A stretch of 14,049 bases of DNA from Saprospiraceae bacterium (lineage in GTDB: Bacteria; Bacteroidota; Bacteroidia; Chitinophagales; Saprospiraceae), in NCBI GenBank assembly GCA_007134625.1, contig SLKL01000084.1:1-14049 (forward strand), given 5' to 3'. The first letter of the stretch is position 1, and every line of letters starts with the position of its first letter. Under the pieces are notes generated by a model. It had not been told where the DNA came from. It worked only from the letters and a program-made list of their open reading frames with translations, and made no database searches. The position numbers were made by a program, and so were the translations under genes. Positions 7,488 to 14,049 of this stretch are shown here, piece after piece.

Positions 7488-8109
7488 ATTAAGAAGATAC
7501 TTCCCACAACTTTCAGATGAGAAGTTGCGAGAAGAAATAATGCATGTATCAAGAATCGTCCCCATTAAACGGGATGAAACGATTATCAACTACGGCTCTT
7601 TTGTCAAAATGATTCCGCTTGTTATAGAGGGTTGCATTCGGGTTACACGTCAATTTGAAGATGGCAGAGAGCTATTCTTATATCATTTATACCCCGGGGA
7701 AACCTGTGCCATTTCTGTAAGTTGCTGTATGTCACTGGAACCAAGTCCCTTTTTTGCAGTTGCAGAAGATGATTCAGAGGTAATTGGTATTCCGGTGGAT
7801 TACATTGATATCTGGCAATCAAAATATACAGTCTGGAACAAATTTATGATTACTGTTTACGAAGATCGATTTAAGGAATTGGTGCTCTCATTAGACGATA
7901 TTGCATTCAAAAAACTAGATGAAAGATTACTTACTTATTTAAGAAAGAAATCAGAAGCTATCAACAGTTTTGATATCGATATTACGCATCAACAAATTGC
8001 AGAGGAGTTAAATACAGCGCGTGAATCTATTAGCAGACTGCTCAAAGCAATGGAATCAAAGGGACTTATTAAATTAGGCCGAAATACTATCAAGATTTTA
8101 AAGACCTAA
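7459..8109 (+). CDS. Crp/Fnr family transcriptional regulator
   Basis: A 216-aa regulator. Residues about 30-115 form the cyclic-nucleotide-binding-like beta-roll, followed by the dimerisation helix (about 128-150). The C-terminal winged helix-turn-helix is at 174-206, with ITHQQIAEELNTARESISRLL containing the recognition helix (written here across two helices). The effector pocket lacks a clear cAMP phosphate-binding RxS motif, so the ligand is probably not cAMP. Instead there are cysteines at 59, 83, 89 and 90 (GETC and SCC). This cysteine cluster recurs in Bacteroidota Crp/Fnr proteins and could sense redox, sulfur or a metal, which is inference. There is no N-terminal FNR-type iron-sulfur cysteine set. 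The ATG at 7459 lies inside the end of the DUF983 gene. Possible targets include its own operon and fhs 99 nt downstream. Confidence 0.9.
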   Translation: MTEKDRIHNELRRYFPQLSDEKLREEIMHVSRIVPIKRDETIINYGSFVKMIPLVIEGCIRVTRQFEDGRELFLYHLYPGETCAISVSCCMSLEPSPFFAVAEDDSEVIGIPVDYIDIWQSKYTVWNKFMITVYEDRFKELVLSLDDIAFKKLDERLLTYLRKKSEAINSFDIDITHQQIAEELNTARESISRLLKAMESKGLIKLGRNTIKILKT

Positions 8110-8151
8110 TTCCTAAGTAGCTGCAAAATAATTCAAATTCCATTAAACTTA

Positions 8152-8186
8152 TTTTAATATTCAAAACCCAATTTTTTTTATCTTCG
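8152..8186 (+). promoter_or_regulatory. Candidate fhs promoter
   Basis: TATCTTCG (8179-8186) differs by one base from the Bacteroidota -7 element TAnnTTTG, and T-rich TTTTAA at 8152-8157 lies roughly at the -33 position. Transcription would start near 8192, giving a leader of about 17 nt before the ATG at 8209. The match is weak but well placed. Confidence 0.35.
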
Positions 8187-8208
8187 GGCTTTTAAAAATT
8201 AAAGGACC

Positions 8209-9876
8209 ATGACAGATATTGAAATCGCTCGTAAAGCGGAAATGCAACCCATTTCTGCGATCGCTACAAAATTAGGATTATCAGAGGAACAATTTAACCC
8301 TATCGGCAAATTCAAAGCTAAGTTGCCGCTAAATCTCATCAATGAGGAAAAGGTTAAAGAATGTAAAATGATTTTGGTGACAGCCATATCACCAACTCCT
8401 GCCGGTGAAGGAAAAACTACCATTTCCATTGGTTTGAATGAAGGTCTGAACAAAGTAGGTAAAAATTCAACAGTTGTTTTACGGGAACCTTCTTTAGGGC
8501 CGGTTTTTGGCATAAAGGGAGGTGCTACAGGTGGCGGGTATGCTCAGGTACTTCCAATGGAAGACATTAATCTTCATTTTACTGGTGATTTTGCTGCTGT
8601 AGAGAAAGCGCATAATTTATTGGCAGCGCTGATTGATAACAACATCCAAAGTAAGACCCGCTCGCTCAATATTGATCCAAGGACAATTCTATGGAAGCGG
8701 GTTATGGATATGAATGACAGAGCGTTGAGAAATACTGTAGTAGGATTAGGTGGAACAGGTTCGGGAATTCCGAGAGAAACAGGTTTTGACATAACCGCAG
8801 CCTCTGAAATCATGGCTATTTTATGCCTTTCCAAAGACCTTGAGGACTTGAAAAAGCGACTTGGTAATATTTTTGTTGGTTTTACTTTTGACAAGGAGCC
8901 CATTTACGCCAGAGACCTGAATGCTCAGGGAGCTATGGCAGCCTTGATGAAAGACGCCATTATGCCCAATCTCGTCCAAACATTGGAGGGGAATCCGGCT
9001 ATCATTCACGGTGGCCCGTTTGCAAATATTGCTCAAGGTACCAACACTGTAATCGCTACCAAAACAGGTATGAGTCTTAGCGACTATGTAGTTACTGAAG
9101 CCGGCTTTGGTTGTGATCTCGGAGCAGAGAAATTTTTAGACATAAAATGTCAAAGTGCAGGAATTTCCCCTAAAGCAGTGGTCTTAGTAGCAACTGTCAG
9201 AGCATTAAAGTACCACGGTGGTGTCGGGCTAAAAGAATTAAATGAACCCAATGCCGGCGCTGTTTCTAAGGGATTAGAAAACCTTGAAAAACATCTGGAG
9301 AATATCGCTCATTTTGGCTTGCCTGCAGTGGTTGCTATCAATGCCTTCGTTTCAGATACTGATGAGGAACACCGTGTAATTAAGAAACGATGTGAGTCCC
9401 TTGGTGTAAAAGCGGTTTTGGCTGAAGTCTGGGCAAAGGGTGGCGCCGGTGCTACCGAATTGGCAAATGAAGTAGTACGAGTAATTGATGCGGGGAAAGC
9501 GAAATTTACTCCGGTTTATGATTGGTCCGAGGCTGTTCAGGACAAAATAGAGAAAATTGCAACTCAGATATATGGTGCAAAAAATGTGGAATATGCATCA
9601 AGAGCAAAAATCGACCTTAGGCGTATCCATCGTCTCGGCCTGGAAGATTTACCAATTTGCATGGCTAAAACTCAAAAATCTCTAAGCGACGACCCTCGAC
9701 TTATCGGTCGTCCAAAGGATTTTACAATTACTGTAAGAGAGATAGAAATAGCTTCAGGTGCAGGTTTTTTAATTCCCATAACAGGTAATATGATGCGAAT
9801 GCCGGGTCTTCCTGCTATTCCTGCCGCAGAAAATATAGATATCGATAAAGATGGCAATATCAGTGGGCTGTTTTGA
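8209..9876 (+). CDS. fhs: Formate--tetrahydrofolate ligase
   Basis: Joins formate to tetrahydrofolate using ATP to make 10-formyltetrahydrofolate, feeding purine synthesis, initiator tRNA formylation and one-carbon metabolism in the cytoplasm. At 555 aa it has the normal family length. The P-loop TPAGEGKT is at 63-70. The strongly conserved LREPSLGPVFGIKGGATGGG and MEDINLHFTGD follow, as does the C-terminal ITGNMMRMPGLP near the end. No break or missing residue is seen. It is probably its own transcription unit, since a promoter-like element sits in the 99-nt gap after the Crp/Fnr gene. Confidence 0.97.
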   Translation: MTDIEIARKAEMQPISAIATKLGLSEEQFNPIGKFKAKLPLNLINEEKVKECKMILVTAISPTPAGEGKTTISIGLNEGLNKVGKNSTVVLREPSLGPVFGIKGGATGGGYAQVLPMEDINLHFTGDFAAVEKAHNLLAALIDNNIQSKTRSLNIDPRTILWKRVMDMNDRALRNTVVGLGGTGSGIPRETGFDITAASEIMAILCLSKDLEDLKKRLGNIFVGFTFDKEPIYARDLNAQGAMAALMKDAIMPNLVQTLEGNPAIIHGGPFANIAQGTNTVIATKTGMSLSDYVVTEAGFGCDLGAEKFLDIKCQSAGISPKAVVLVATVRALKYHGGVGLKELNEPNAGAVSKGLENLEKHLENIAHFGLPAVVAINAFVSDTDEEHRVIKKRCESLGVKAVLAEVWAKGGAGATELANEVVRVIDAGKAKFTPVYDWSEAVQDKIEKIATQIYGAKNVEYASRAKIDLRRIHRLGLEDLPICMAKTQKSLSDDPRLIGRPKDFTITVREIEIASGAGFLIPITGNMMRMPGLPAIPAAENIDIDKDGNISGLF

Positions 9877-9960
9877 TGGTTTAGGTGTAAGATGTTTCTT
9901 TTTGATTTGAGTACGTTGAATTATTGGCAGAATTAATTTCTATTTTATAAACTCTGAAGC

Positions 9961-10743
9961 GTGAGTAAACTTTTAACTGACCAATACTTTCCGATATACT
10001 TATCAATACTTGATGTAGATATTGACGCTGCAATTCAAGAAATAGAAGAAAGAGAATGGACTGATGAGAGTTTTAATTTTGCTACAGCGGTATCGGTAAT
10101 GTCTTCCTCACGTATTGAAGGAGAATCGCTGGATATTGATAGCTACATAAAGCACAAAACCCATAATATCGAGTATTTACCGGAATTAACCAAAAAGCCA
10201 AACGACCTTTACCGCGCATACGAATTTGCCTGAGACAATCCACTAAACTGTGAAAACTTCCTACAATCACACGCTATTGCCACCGAAAATTTACTGCCAT
10301 CCTCCCATCGTGGCAAAATCAGAACCGGTAATATGCTTGTCATAGACCACCAAACACTACGAGTTCAATACGAAGCAGCAGATGCAAAAATTGTTGCAAG
10401 AGAATTTGATCAGTTCTGGATTGAATTAGATAGCCTACTATCTCTTCAGTTGAAGACAGAGGAAGTTTTTTACTATGCTGTCCTAATACACCTTGTATTC
10501 GTAAAAATCCATCCTTTCAATGACGGTAATGGGAGGATAGCGAGATTGTTGGAAAAATGGTTTCTCGCATCTAAATTGGGTCAAAAAGCAAGGTTCATAC
10601 CCACTGAGCTCTTCTATTACCAAAACATCCAAAGCTACTATAACAATCTTGCTAAAGTAGGTTTATTTTTTGATGATCTGAAGTATGAAAAGGGAATTCC
10701 GTTTCTTTTGATGGTGTCTAATTGTCTGAGACAGCAGAATTAA
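9961..10743 (+). pseudogene. Fic-family protein (AMPylase) interrupted by one in-frame TGA
   Basis: Fic proteins transfer AMP, or another phosphate-containing group, to hydroxyl side chains of target proteins. The reading frame is continuous from GTG at 9961 to TAA at 10743 apart from a TGA at 10231-10233, after ...RAYEFA and before DNPLN. In the relatives I recall this position is a Lys or Arg, so one base change from AGA or CGA is the simplest explanation. N-terminal part: a class II inhibitory motif SSRIEG at 49-54, with the inhibitory Glu53. C-terminal part: an intact catalytic HPFNDGNGRIAR (184-195 counting through the stop). Total length (about 260 codons) is normal for the family. A TGA lies two codons before the GTG, so no earlier start is possible. 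It could be a young pseudogene, a read-through gene, a sequencing error, or two separately translated parts (the second from ATG 10333). Confidence 0.88.
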
Positions 10744-10821
10744 AGGTTTTGAATTGAGATTAGGCTTGGATCAATAAATCCATAGAATACAAGTTCTAGA
10801 TTGATTTTATACCCCAAACCT

Positions 10822-11721
10822 TCACCTCCTCCTCGAAAGCATTTGATTTTTATACTCCTCAAAACTACCTAAACCCACCTCTCTCCTTCTCTCGTCAAGA
10901 TTTTCCGTATCGACAATGGGGTAAAATGTAACTTCACCGGTTTCTATATTTCTGCGAAATTGAGTACCGTAAATTTGTTTTTCTCCACGGCTAACCAATA
11001 CCCTATCTATCATTAAGACGAGTGACGCCTTCCTTAAATACCCGGACTCGGCAGCTTCTTCAAATTTATCTATATATTTTTCCATAACCCAATCCGGACT
11101 ATGCTGAATGATCATAAAGGTATAATAGACGGCATCTTCGCCGAGCGATTTTATTGCCTCAAAACCACAATGATGAACTATGCTCTCAATTAGGTCCCTA
11201 TGTTTTTTATCAATTTCTAAGGATAATTTCCCTCTATTTGCCTGTCCTTCAAAAAAAGCTTCGGTAATCTTGGATTCAATATGATCACAATCAATATCAG
11301 AAATTATGGAAGGACCATAGTATTTAACGGTTTGAATTCTTTGATTCTGCATAGCAGTATCACTTTCAACAAATTTGATACGCTGAATTTGTAAATCAAT
11401 ATTATGAAAGTATAAGGAATCTATCCGCTCTCTCAACAATATATCTCCATCCGTAATTGGTCTGATAACCAATTTAACAATAGAGTCTTTACAATCTACG
11501 TATTGATAAGCACCAAATTTAGTTGGATCGTAATTGCCAATAGAGTCCGGAGGTACGAATTCACCTGTCTCTAAAAAATAAGGAGTATCCTCAGAAAAAA
11601 ACTTTGCTTGTTTTGCTCTTTCGAAAATTTCCTCATCAGTTAACATTCGTAAATCACACTCTGAATTGAAATTACAAGCGAACAGGAAGAGAAGAAGAAA
11701 TGATGAGATAATTTTTTGCAT
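10822..11721 (-). CDS. DUF6624-domain lipoprotein with N-terminal extension
   Basis: A 299-aa predicted lipoprotein: a hydrophobic leader with lipobox LFAC, lipidated Cys16. Residues about 20-140 are a polar region I do not recognise. Residues about 140-295 resemble DUF6624: FFEGQANRG (157-164), SIVHHCGFEAI (180-190), IIQHSPD (204-210), then IDRVLVSRGEKQIYGTQ (238-254) and ENLDERRREVGLGSFEEY (273-290). These match, block for block, the lipoprotein encoded next upstream. The function of DUF6624 is not known to me. The conserved His-Ser and arginine-rich blocks suggest a binding or enzymatic site on the periplasmic or outer surface. Its start is 111 nt after the stop of its paralogue on the same strand, so co-transcription is possible. 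Confidence 0.8.
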   Translation of the reverse strand: MQKIISSFLLLFLFACNFNSECDLRMLTDEEIFERAKQAKFFSEDTPYFLETGEFVPPDSIGNYDPTKFGAYQYVDCKDSIVKLVIRPITDGDILLRERIDSLYFHNIDLQIQRIKFVESDTAMQNQRIQTVKYYGPSIISDIDCDHIESKITEAFFEGQANRGKLSLEIDKKHRDLIESIVHHCGFEAIKSLGEDAVYYTFMIIQHSPDWVMEKYIDKFEEAAESGYLRKASLVLMIDRVLVSRGEKQIYGTQFRRNIETGEVTFYPIVDTENLDERRREVGLGSFEEYKNQMLSRRR

Positions 11722-11832
11722 TTTTTTTATAGTTTAGAATATTTAATTTTATGATATAGTTATTACCCAGTTATTCCATTCAGTCTGTCCACATCTCCTA
11801 CATCTCACAAACTTAGTTGCCCCTTTTCAAAT

Positions 11833-12441
11833 TTACTTCTCCTTCTGCTCTATATCAAACTCGATATTAAAGAAATCAAGATATTCCTGAATAGGACCAA
11901 GTCCAACTTCCTCGCGTCTTTGGTTTACGTATTCAGGTTCTATCAAATTATACAGTTTGCCCCGACGTATTTGAGAACCATATATTTGAGGTTCACCTCT
12001 TCTCATGAGCAATCGATCCTTAACTGTAGCATAATCCTGAGGACGCATATCACCTCTAACTTTAGCTTCTTCAAAAAGAGGGAAGTATTTTTCCATATAT
12101 TTAGGATCTGAACTATGATGTATGACCATCCAAATAGCATTAAATTGGGTCTGATTTACTTGATCAAGCCCAGGTAAACCACAGCTCTCTAAAATACTCA
12201 AAACAGTGGATAGGTTTTCATAGTCAGTCTCTACTCTCTCTCTGAATTCAAGAGAGGCGTCAGTTCTTGCTCGCTGATCTGAAACAGCAACACTATCTAA
12301 AATAGAATTTATTTCGGTACAATCAACATCACGGATAACAACATCTGGAGGTCTCATAATTCTACTACAAGACGATAGAAATATTAATACTGATATTACA
12401 AAAATAAACTTTAGTTGTGATTCAAATAAAACATTGTTCAT
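11833..12441 (-). CDS. DUF6624-domain lipoprotein (short paralogue)
   Basis: A 202-aa predicted lipoprotein. The frame is open upstream to an ATG at 12489, but the ATG at 12441 gives a proper lipoprotein leader (LIFLSSC, lipidated Cys25). A promoter-like element also lies between the two ATGs, so 12441 is preferred. The mature part is almost entirely the DUF6624-like domain: SDQRAR (54-59), SILESCGLPGL (82-92), VIHHSSD (106-112), KDRLLMRRGEPQIYGSQ (141-157) and YVNQRREEVGLGPIQEY (171-187). It shares this block order with the next gene but lacks that gene's extra N-terminal region. Function unknown. Confidence 0.82.
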   Translation of the reverse strand: MNNVLFESQLKFIFVISVLIFLSSCSRIMRPPDVVIRDVDCTEINSILDSVAVSDQRARTDASLEFRERVETDYENLSTVLSILESCGLPGLDQVNQTQFNAIWMVIHHSSDPKYMEKYFPLFEEAKVRGDMRPQDYATVKDRLLMRRGEPQIYGSQIRRGKLYNLIEPEYVNQRREEVGLGPIQEYLDFFNIEFDIEQKEK

Positions 12442-12461
12442 TATTTCAGCTTTTGAAAAGC

Positions 12462-12469
12462 CTAAGATA
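12462..12469 (-). promoter_or_regulatory. -7 promoter element candidate for the DUF6624 lipoprotein gene
   Basis: TATCTTAG on the minus strand is one base from TAnnTTTG. It would start transcription near 12457, leaving a leader of about 16 nt before the ATG at 12441. I do not see a convincing -33 TTTG at the usual distance. Confidence 0.35.
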
Positions 12470-12610
12470 CAAACTTTTAGCTTTACCATCAGACGCTTAA
12501 ACCAACTTCCAACCTGTTATAAATCCAAAATCACACTACTTTTAAAAAAATATCATATCAGCCCTTCAGGCTTAGATGCAATTGGCACAAATATTTTCTA
12601 CAATCATACC

Positions 12611-12628
12611 ACCCCTTTTGGGGTTTTT
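12611..12628 (+). terminator. Terminator-like hairpin, plus strand
   Basis: ACCCC-TTTT-GGGGT followed at once by TTTT, a short GC-rich stem with a T-tract on the plus strand only. The neighbouring genes both run on the minus strand, so there is no obvious transcript for it to end. The stem is only five base pairs, so it could be chance. Confidence 0.4.
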
Positions 12629-12670
12629 CTCCGATTAAAAACTTATAGTTAACATTAACATTTTCAACCT

Positions 12671-12820
12671 TCAATTTTCAACTTTCAATTAATTATCCAT
12701 TACTTGCCCCGCGATGTGGTGCGATATGGTGAGCGGAGCCGAACCAAGCGATGTCGAACCAAACGAAGCCAAAGGGCGGTGTCCTGAGCGCAAGTCGAAG
12801 GATCAATTTTCAATTAATAA
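12671..12820. repeat. Intergenic degenerate repeat block flanked by AT-rich direct repeats
   Basis: A GC-rich core (about 12704-12800) contrasts sharply with the AT-rich surroundings. It contains a tandem 10-mer pair (GCGATGTGGT and GCGATATGGT, 12711-12730). After it come four degenerate copies of a GAGCGnAGnCGAA-like unit (12731-12745, 12747-12761, 12762-12772 and 12785-12799); CGAACCAA occurs twice, 15 bp apart. The core is flanked by related AT-rich sequences: TCAATTTTCAA then TTTCAATTAATTA on the left (12671-12695), and TCAATTTTCAATTAATAA on the right (12803-12820). The right copy runs over the stop codon of the DUF5686 gene. The last unit resembles the GTCCTGAGCG...GTCGAAGGA intergenic repeats I recall from many bacterial genomes. 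No frame through it looks coding. Confidence 0.65.
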
Positions 12821-14049
12821 AACCACTGTCTACTTATTGGCAAATTAGCAGAAACCCTAAACCGGGAGCGATCAAAATCAGTACCATCAAATATAAAGGC
12901 ACCGTCAATACGAAATATTCGAAGCGGACCGAAGCCAATATTACTGAATCCCACAAAAAGTTCATTGTGTGCATTGCGCTCCTCGACATCCAGCATTTTG
13001 AATCCGGCATGCCAATGCCATTCAAGCCATCTCAGACCGGGAATATTGGAAAGTATTTTAGCTCCGAAATTGTGTTCATAGTGGATTTCCATGAATCGAC
13101 CTGAGGTAGAATATTCATAATGTGGCAAATCAAAAAATCCTCTGTTGATATCACCGGACACCATAAATGCAGCCCTGTTGGCAAGAAAGTGTTTATGGTC
13201 CACAAAATTCATATCACTACCCCCTGTTGCAGAAAAACCTCCAACCCACCTCAAGGAAGATGTACCCCAGGTAGATAAAGCCCTGCTGTAGGTAAAACCA
13301 CCTAAAACCCTGACAAACAAATCGGAATCACTTTCTAAATAATGTCCTGCATCAATTCCCACGGTAAATCGTGGAAAACGATTTCCCCCAATATAAACCC
13401 TACTATCAGGAAAACTCACAAATCGCGCTCCCGGAAAGAAATTAAGCCTTATGGATGTTTTTATCACTTCATGGTCCTCAAGAGTAAAATCGCCACCAGC
13501 AAAAGGAATATTCTCCTCAAAAGGACGATCCTTTTTTCTTCTTGAATTCTTTAGGTTGTTTTCTACAAAAGTTCTGGATGCATACTCAAGCGAAACATTA
13601 TAGGATAGCCACCTCAATGGTCGGCTTGAAGACTCGAGCTTTACGTAATCTTTTTGAAAATAGCGGGCATAGTTTCTCCCTCTGAAATAACTGTAAAAAG
13701 CATTCAAAAACTCCGGCACATCTTGATACTCATAAAATTGGACGAGTTTCCTTCCTCCACTTAAAGTGTAGCTGGTTCTGCTAATCGGATCTCTCAGTAA
13801 GTGAAACCTTATTTGGGGCTGAAATTGCTTACTGCTAAAACCGTAATTTACAAGGGCCTCAGACTTTAACTCATCATTGGTTCTAAACAGGTTTTTCTTA
13901 GTGAACTCCGCCCTCAGGTTGGTGTGCCATCCCCTAATGGCATTGTAACTCAGGTCATTGAGCGGAGAGTGAATTTGCCCTGAAAAATCATTGTTCCTTT
14001 TTCTGAATTGATAGCCTATTAATACATCCATCACCTGAAACCTATTGTA
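12814..14049 (-). CDS. DUF5686-type outer-membrane beta-barrel protein (C-terminal part, runs off the right edge)
   Basis: The frame is open from the right edge to the TAA at 12814; the GTG at 14034 is internal and not a start, because reading continues upstream as YNRFQ. The visible 411 residues are rich in alternating aromatic and polar strands (for example LRWLSYNVSLEYASRTFVE and FVRVLGGFTYSRAL), as in an outer-membrane barrel. The segment FMEIHYEHNFGAKILSNIPGLR (given as key residues YEHNF and IPGLR) resembles the conserved late strand of DUF5686 proteins. In that family a carboxypeptidase-like regulatory domain precedes the barrel and would lie outside this window. The last residues do not form a type IX sorting tail and the barrel ends with an aromatic pair, WFY. 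The function of the family is unknown. Its stop is embedded in the flanking AT-rich repeat. Confidence 0.75.
   Translation of the reverse strand, partial: YNRFQVMDVLIGYQFRKRNNDFSGQIHSPLNDLSYNAIRGWHTNLRAEFTKKNLFRTNDELKSEALVNYGFSSKQFQPQIRFHLLRDPISRTSYTLSGGRKLVQFYEYQDVPEFLNAFYSYFRGRNYARYFQKDYVKLESSSRPLRWLSYNVSLEYASRTFVENNLKNSRRKKDRPFEENIPFAGGDFTLEDHEVIKTSIRLNFFPGARFVSFPDSRVYIGGNRFPRFTVGIDAGHYLESDSDLFVRVLGGFTYSRALSTWGTSSLRWVGGFSATGGSDMNFVDHKHFLANRAAFMVSGDINRGFFDLPHYEYSTSGRFMEIHYEHNFGAKILSNIPGLRWLEWHWHAGFKMLDVEERNAHNELFVGFSNIGFGPLRIFRIDGAFIFDGTDFDRSRFRVSANLPISRQWFY

Larger units (their letters stand above)
12442..12813. other. Gene-free spacer holding promoter, hairpin and repeat block
   Basis: The 372 bp between the short DUF6624 lipoprotein gene and the DUF5686 gene contain no credible gene. 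From left to right: the candidate promoter of the lipoprotein gene, an AT-rich stretch, the plus-strand terminator-like hairpin and the degenerate repeat block. The repeat block forms the 3' flank of the DUF5686 gene. Confidence 0.6.

Noticed and set aside
10770..10800. Small hairpins after the Fic gene (TGGAT/ATCCA and TAGAA/TTCTA)
   Set aside because: Five-base AT-rich stems without a proper T-tract; too weak to call a terminator.
12442..12489. 16-residue upstream extension of the short DUF6624 lipoprotein
   Set aside because: It would put a polar stretch before the lipoprotein leader, and a promoter-like element lies within it.
12704..12800. CRISPR-like array
   Set aside because: Units are short (10-20 bp), degenerate and contiguous, with no spacers of constant length and no cas genes in the window.
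12751..13104. 117-codon plus-strand frame
   Set aside because: It starts inside the repeat block and then runs antisense to the DUF5686 gene; no family likeness.
12814..14034. Complete 406-aa gene starting at 14034
   Set aside because: The start would be a GTG in a frame that stays open to the right edge, and the protein begins in the middle of a barrel with no signal peptide; it is a fragment of a longer gene.

Overview
This window looks like a stretch of a Bacteroidota chromosome, probably a gliding, type IX secretion-bearing member such as the Saprospiria or Cytophagia. The phylum call rests on an M43 protease with a type IX secretion sorting tail, a DUF5686-type outer-membrane protein, two DUF6624 lipoproteins, a leucyl-tRNA synthetase with Bacteroidota-style inserts and a Crp/Fnr regulator of a type common in that phylum. 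The class is a guess. The host genes are AT-rich with very AT-rich spacers; the mobile intron at the left is visibly richer in G+C.

Layout. (1) 165-2080, minus strand: a group IIC intron that appears complete, encoding a reverse transcriptase/maturase. It has a GUGUG 5' end, a domain V hairpin, a domain VI hairpin and a CUACUCGAU 3' end. It sits directly after the stem and T-tract of an intrinsic terminator, which is the target group IIC introns prefer. (2) 2376-3650, plus: a secreted zinc metalloprotease. (3) 3658-3912, minus: a small helix-turn-helix protein converging on the protease. (4) 4168-9876, plus: housekeeping and regulatory genes in one direction: leuS, a DUF983 membrane protein, a Crp/Fnr regulator overlapping it by 29 nt, and fhs (formate-tetrahydrofolate ligase). 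(5) 9961-10743, plus: a Fic-family AMP-transferase gene broken by one in-frame TGA. The stop leaves the autoinhibitory motif on one side and the catalytic motif on the other. (6) 10822-12441, minus: two consecutive lipoproteins sharing a DUF6624 domain, evidently a tandem paralogous pair. (7) 12442-12813: a gene-free spacer with a plus-strand terminator-like hairpin and a block of degenerate GC-rich repeats flanked by AT-rich direct repeats. (8) 12814 to the right edge, minus: the C-terminal part of a DUF5686-type outer-membrane beta-barrel protein.

How the genes relate. The overlapping DUF983/Crp pair is probably co-transcribed and may follow leuS. I see no pathway linking leuS, fhs and the surface proteins, and no defence island, CRISPR array, tRNA or rRNA. 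The parts most worth a second look are the intron at an apparently orphan terminator, the split Fic gene, the DUF6624 lipoprotein pair and the repeat block. I do not see convincing evidence for a wholly new multi-gene system.
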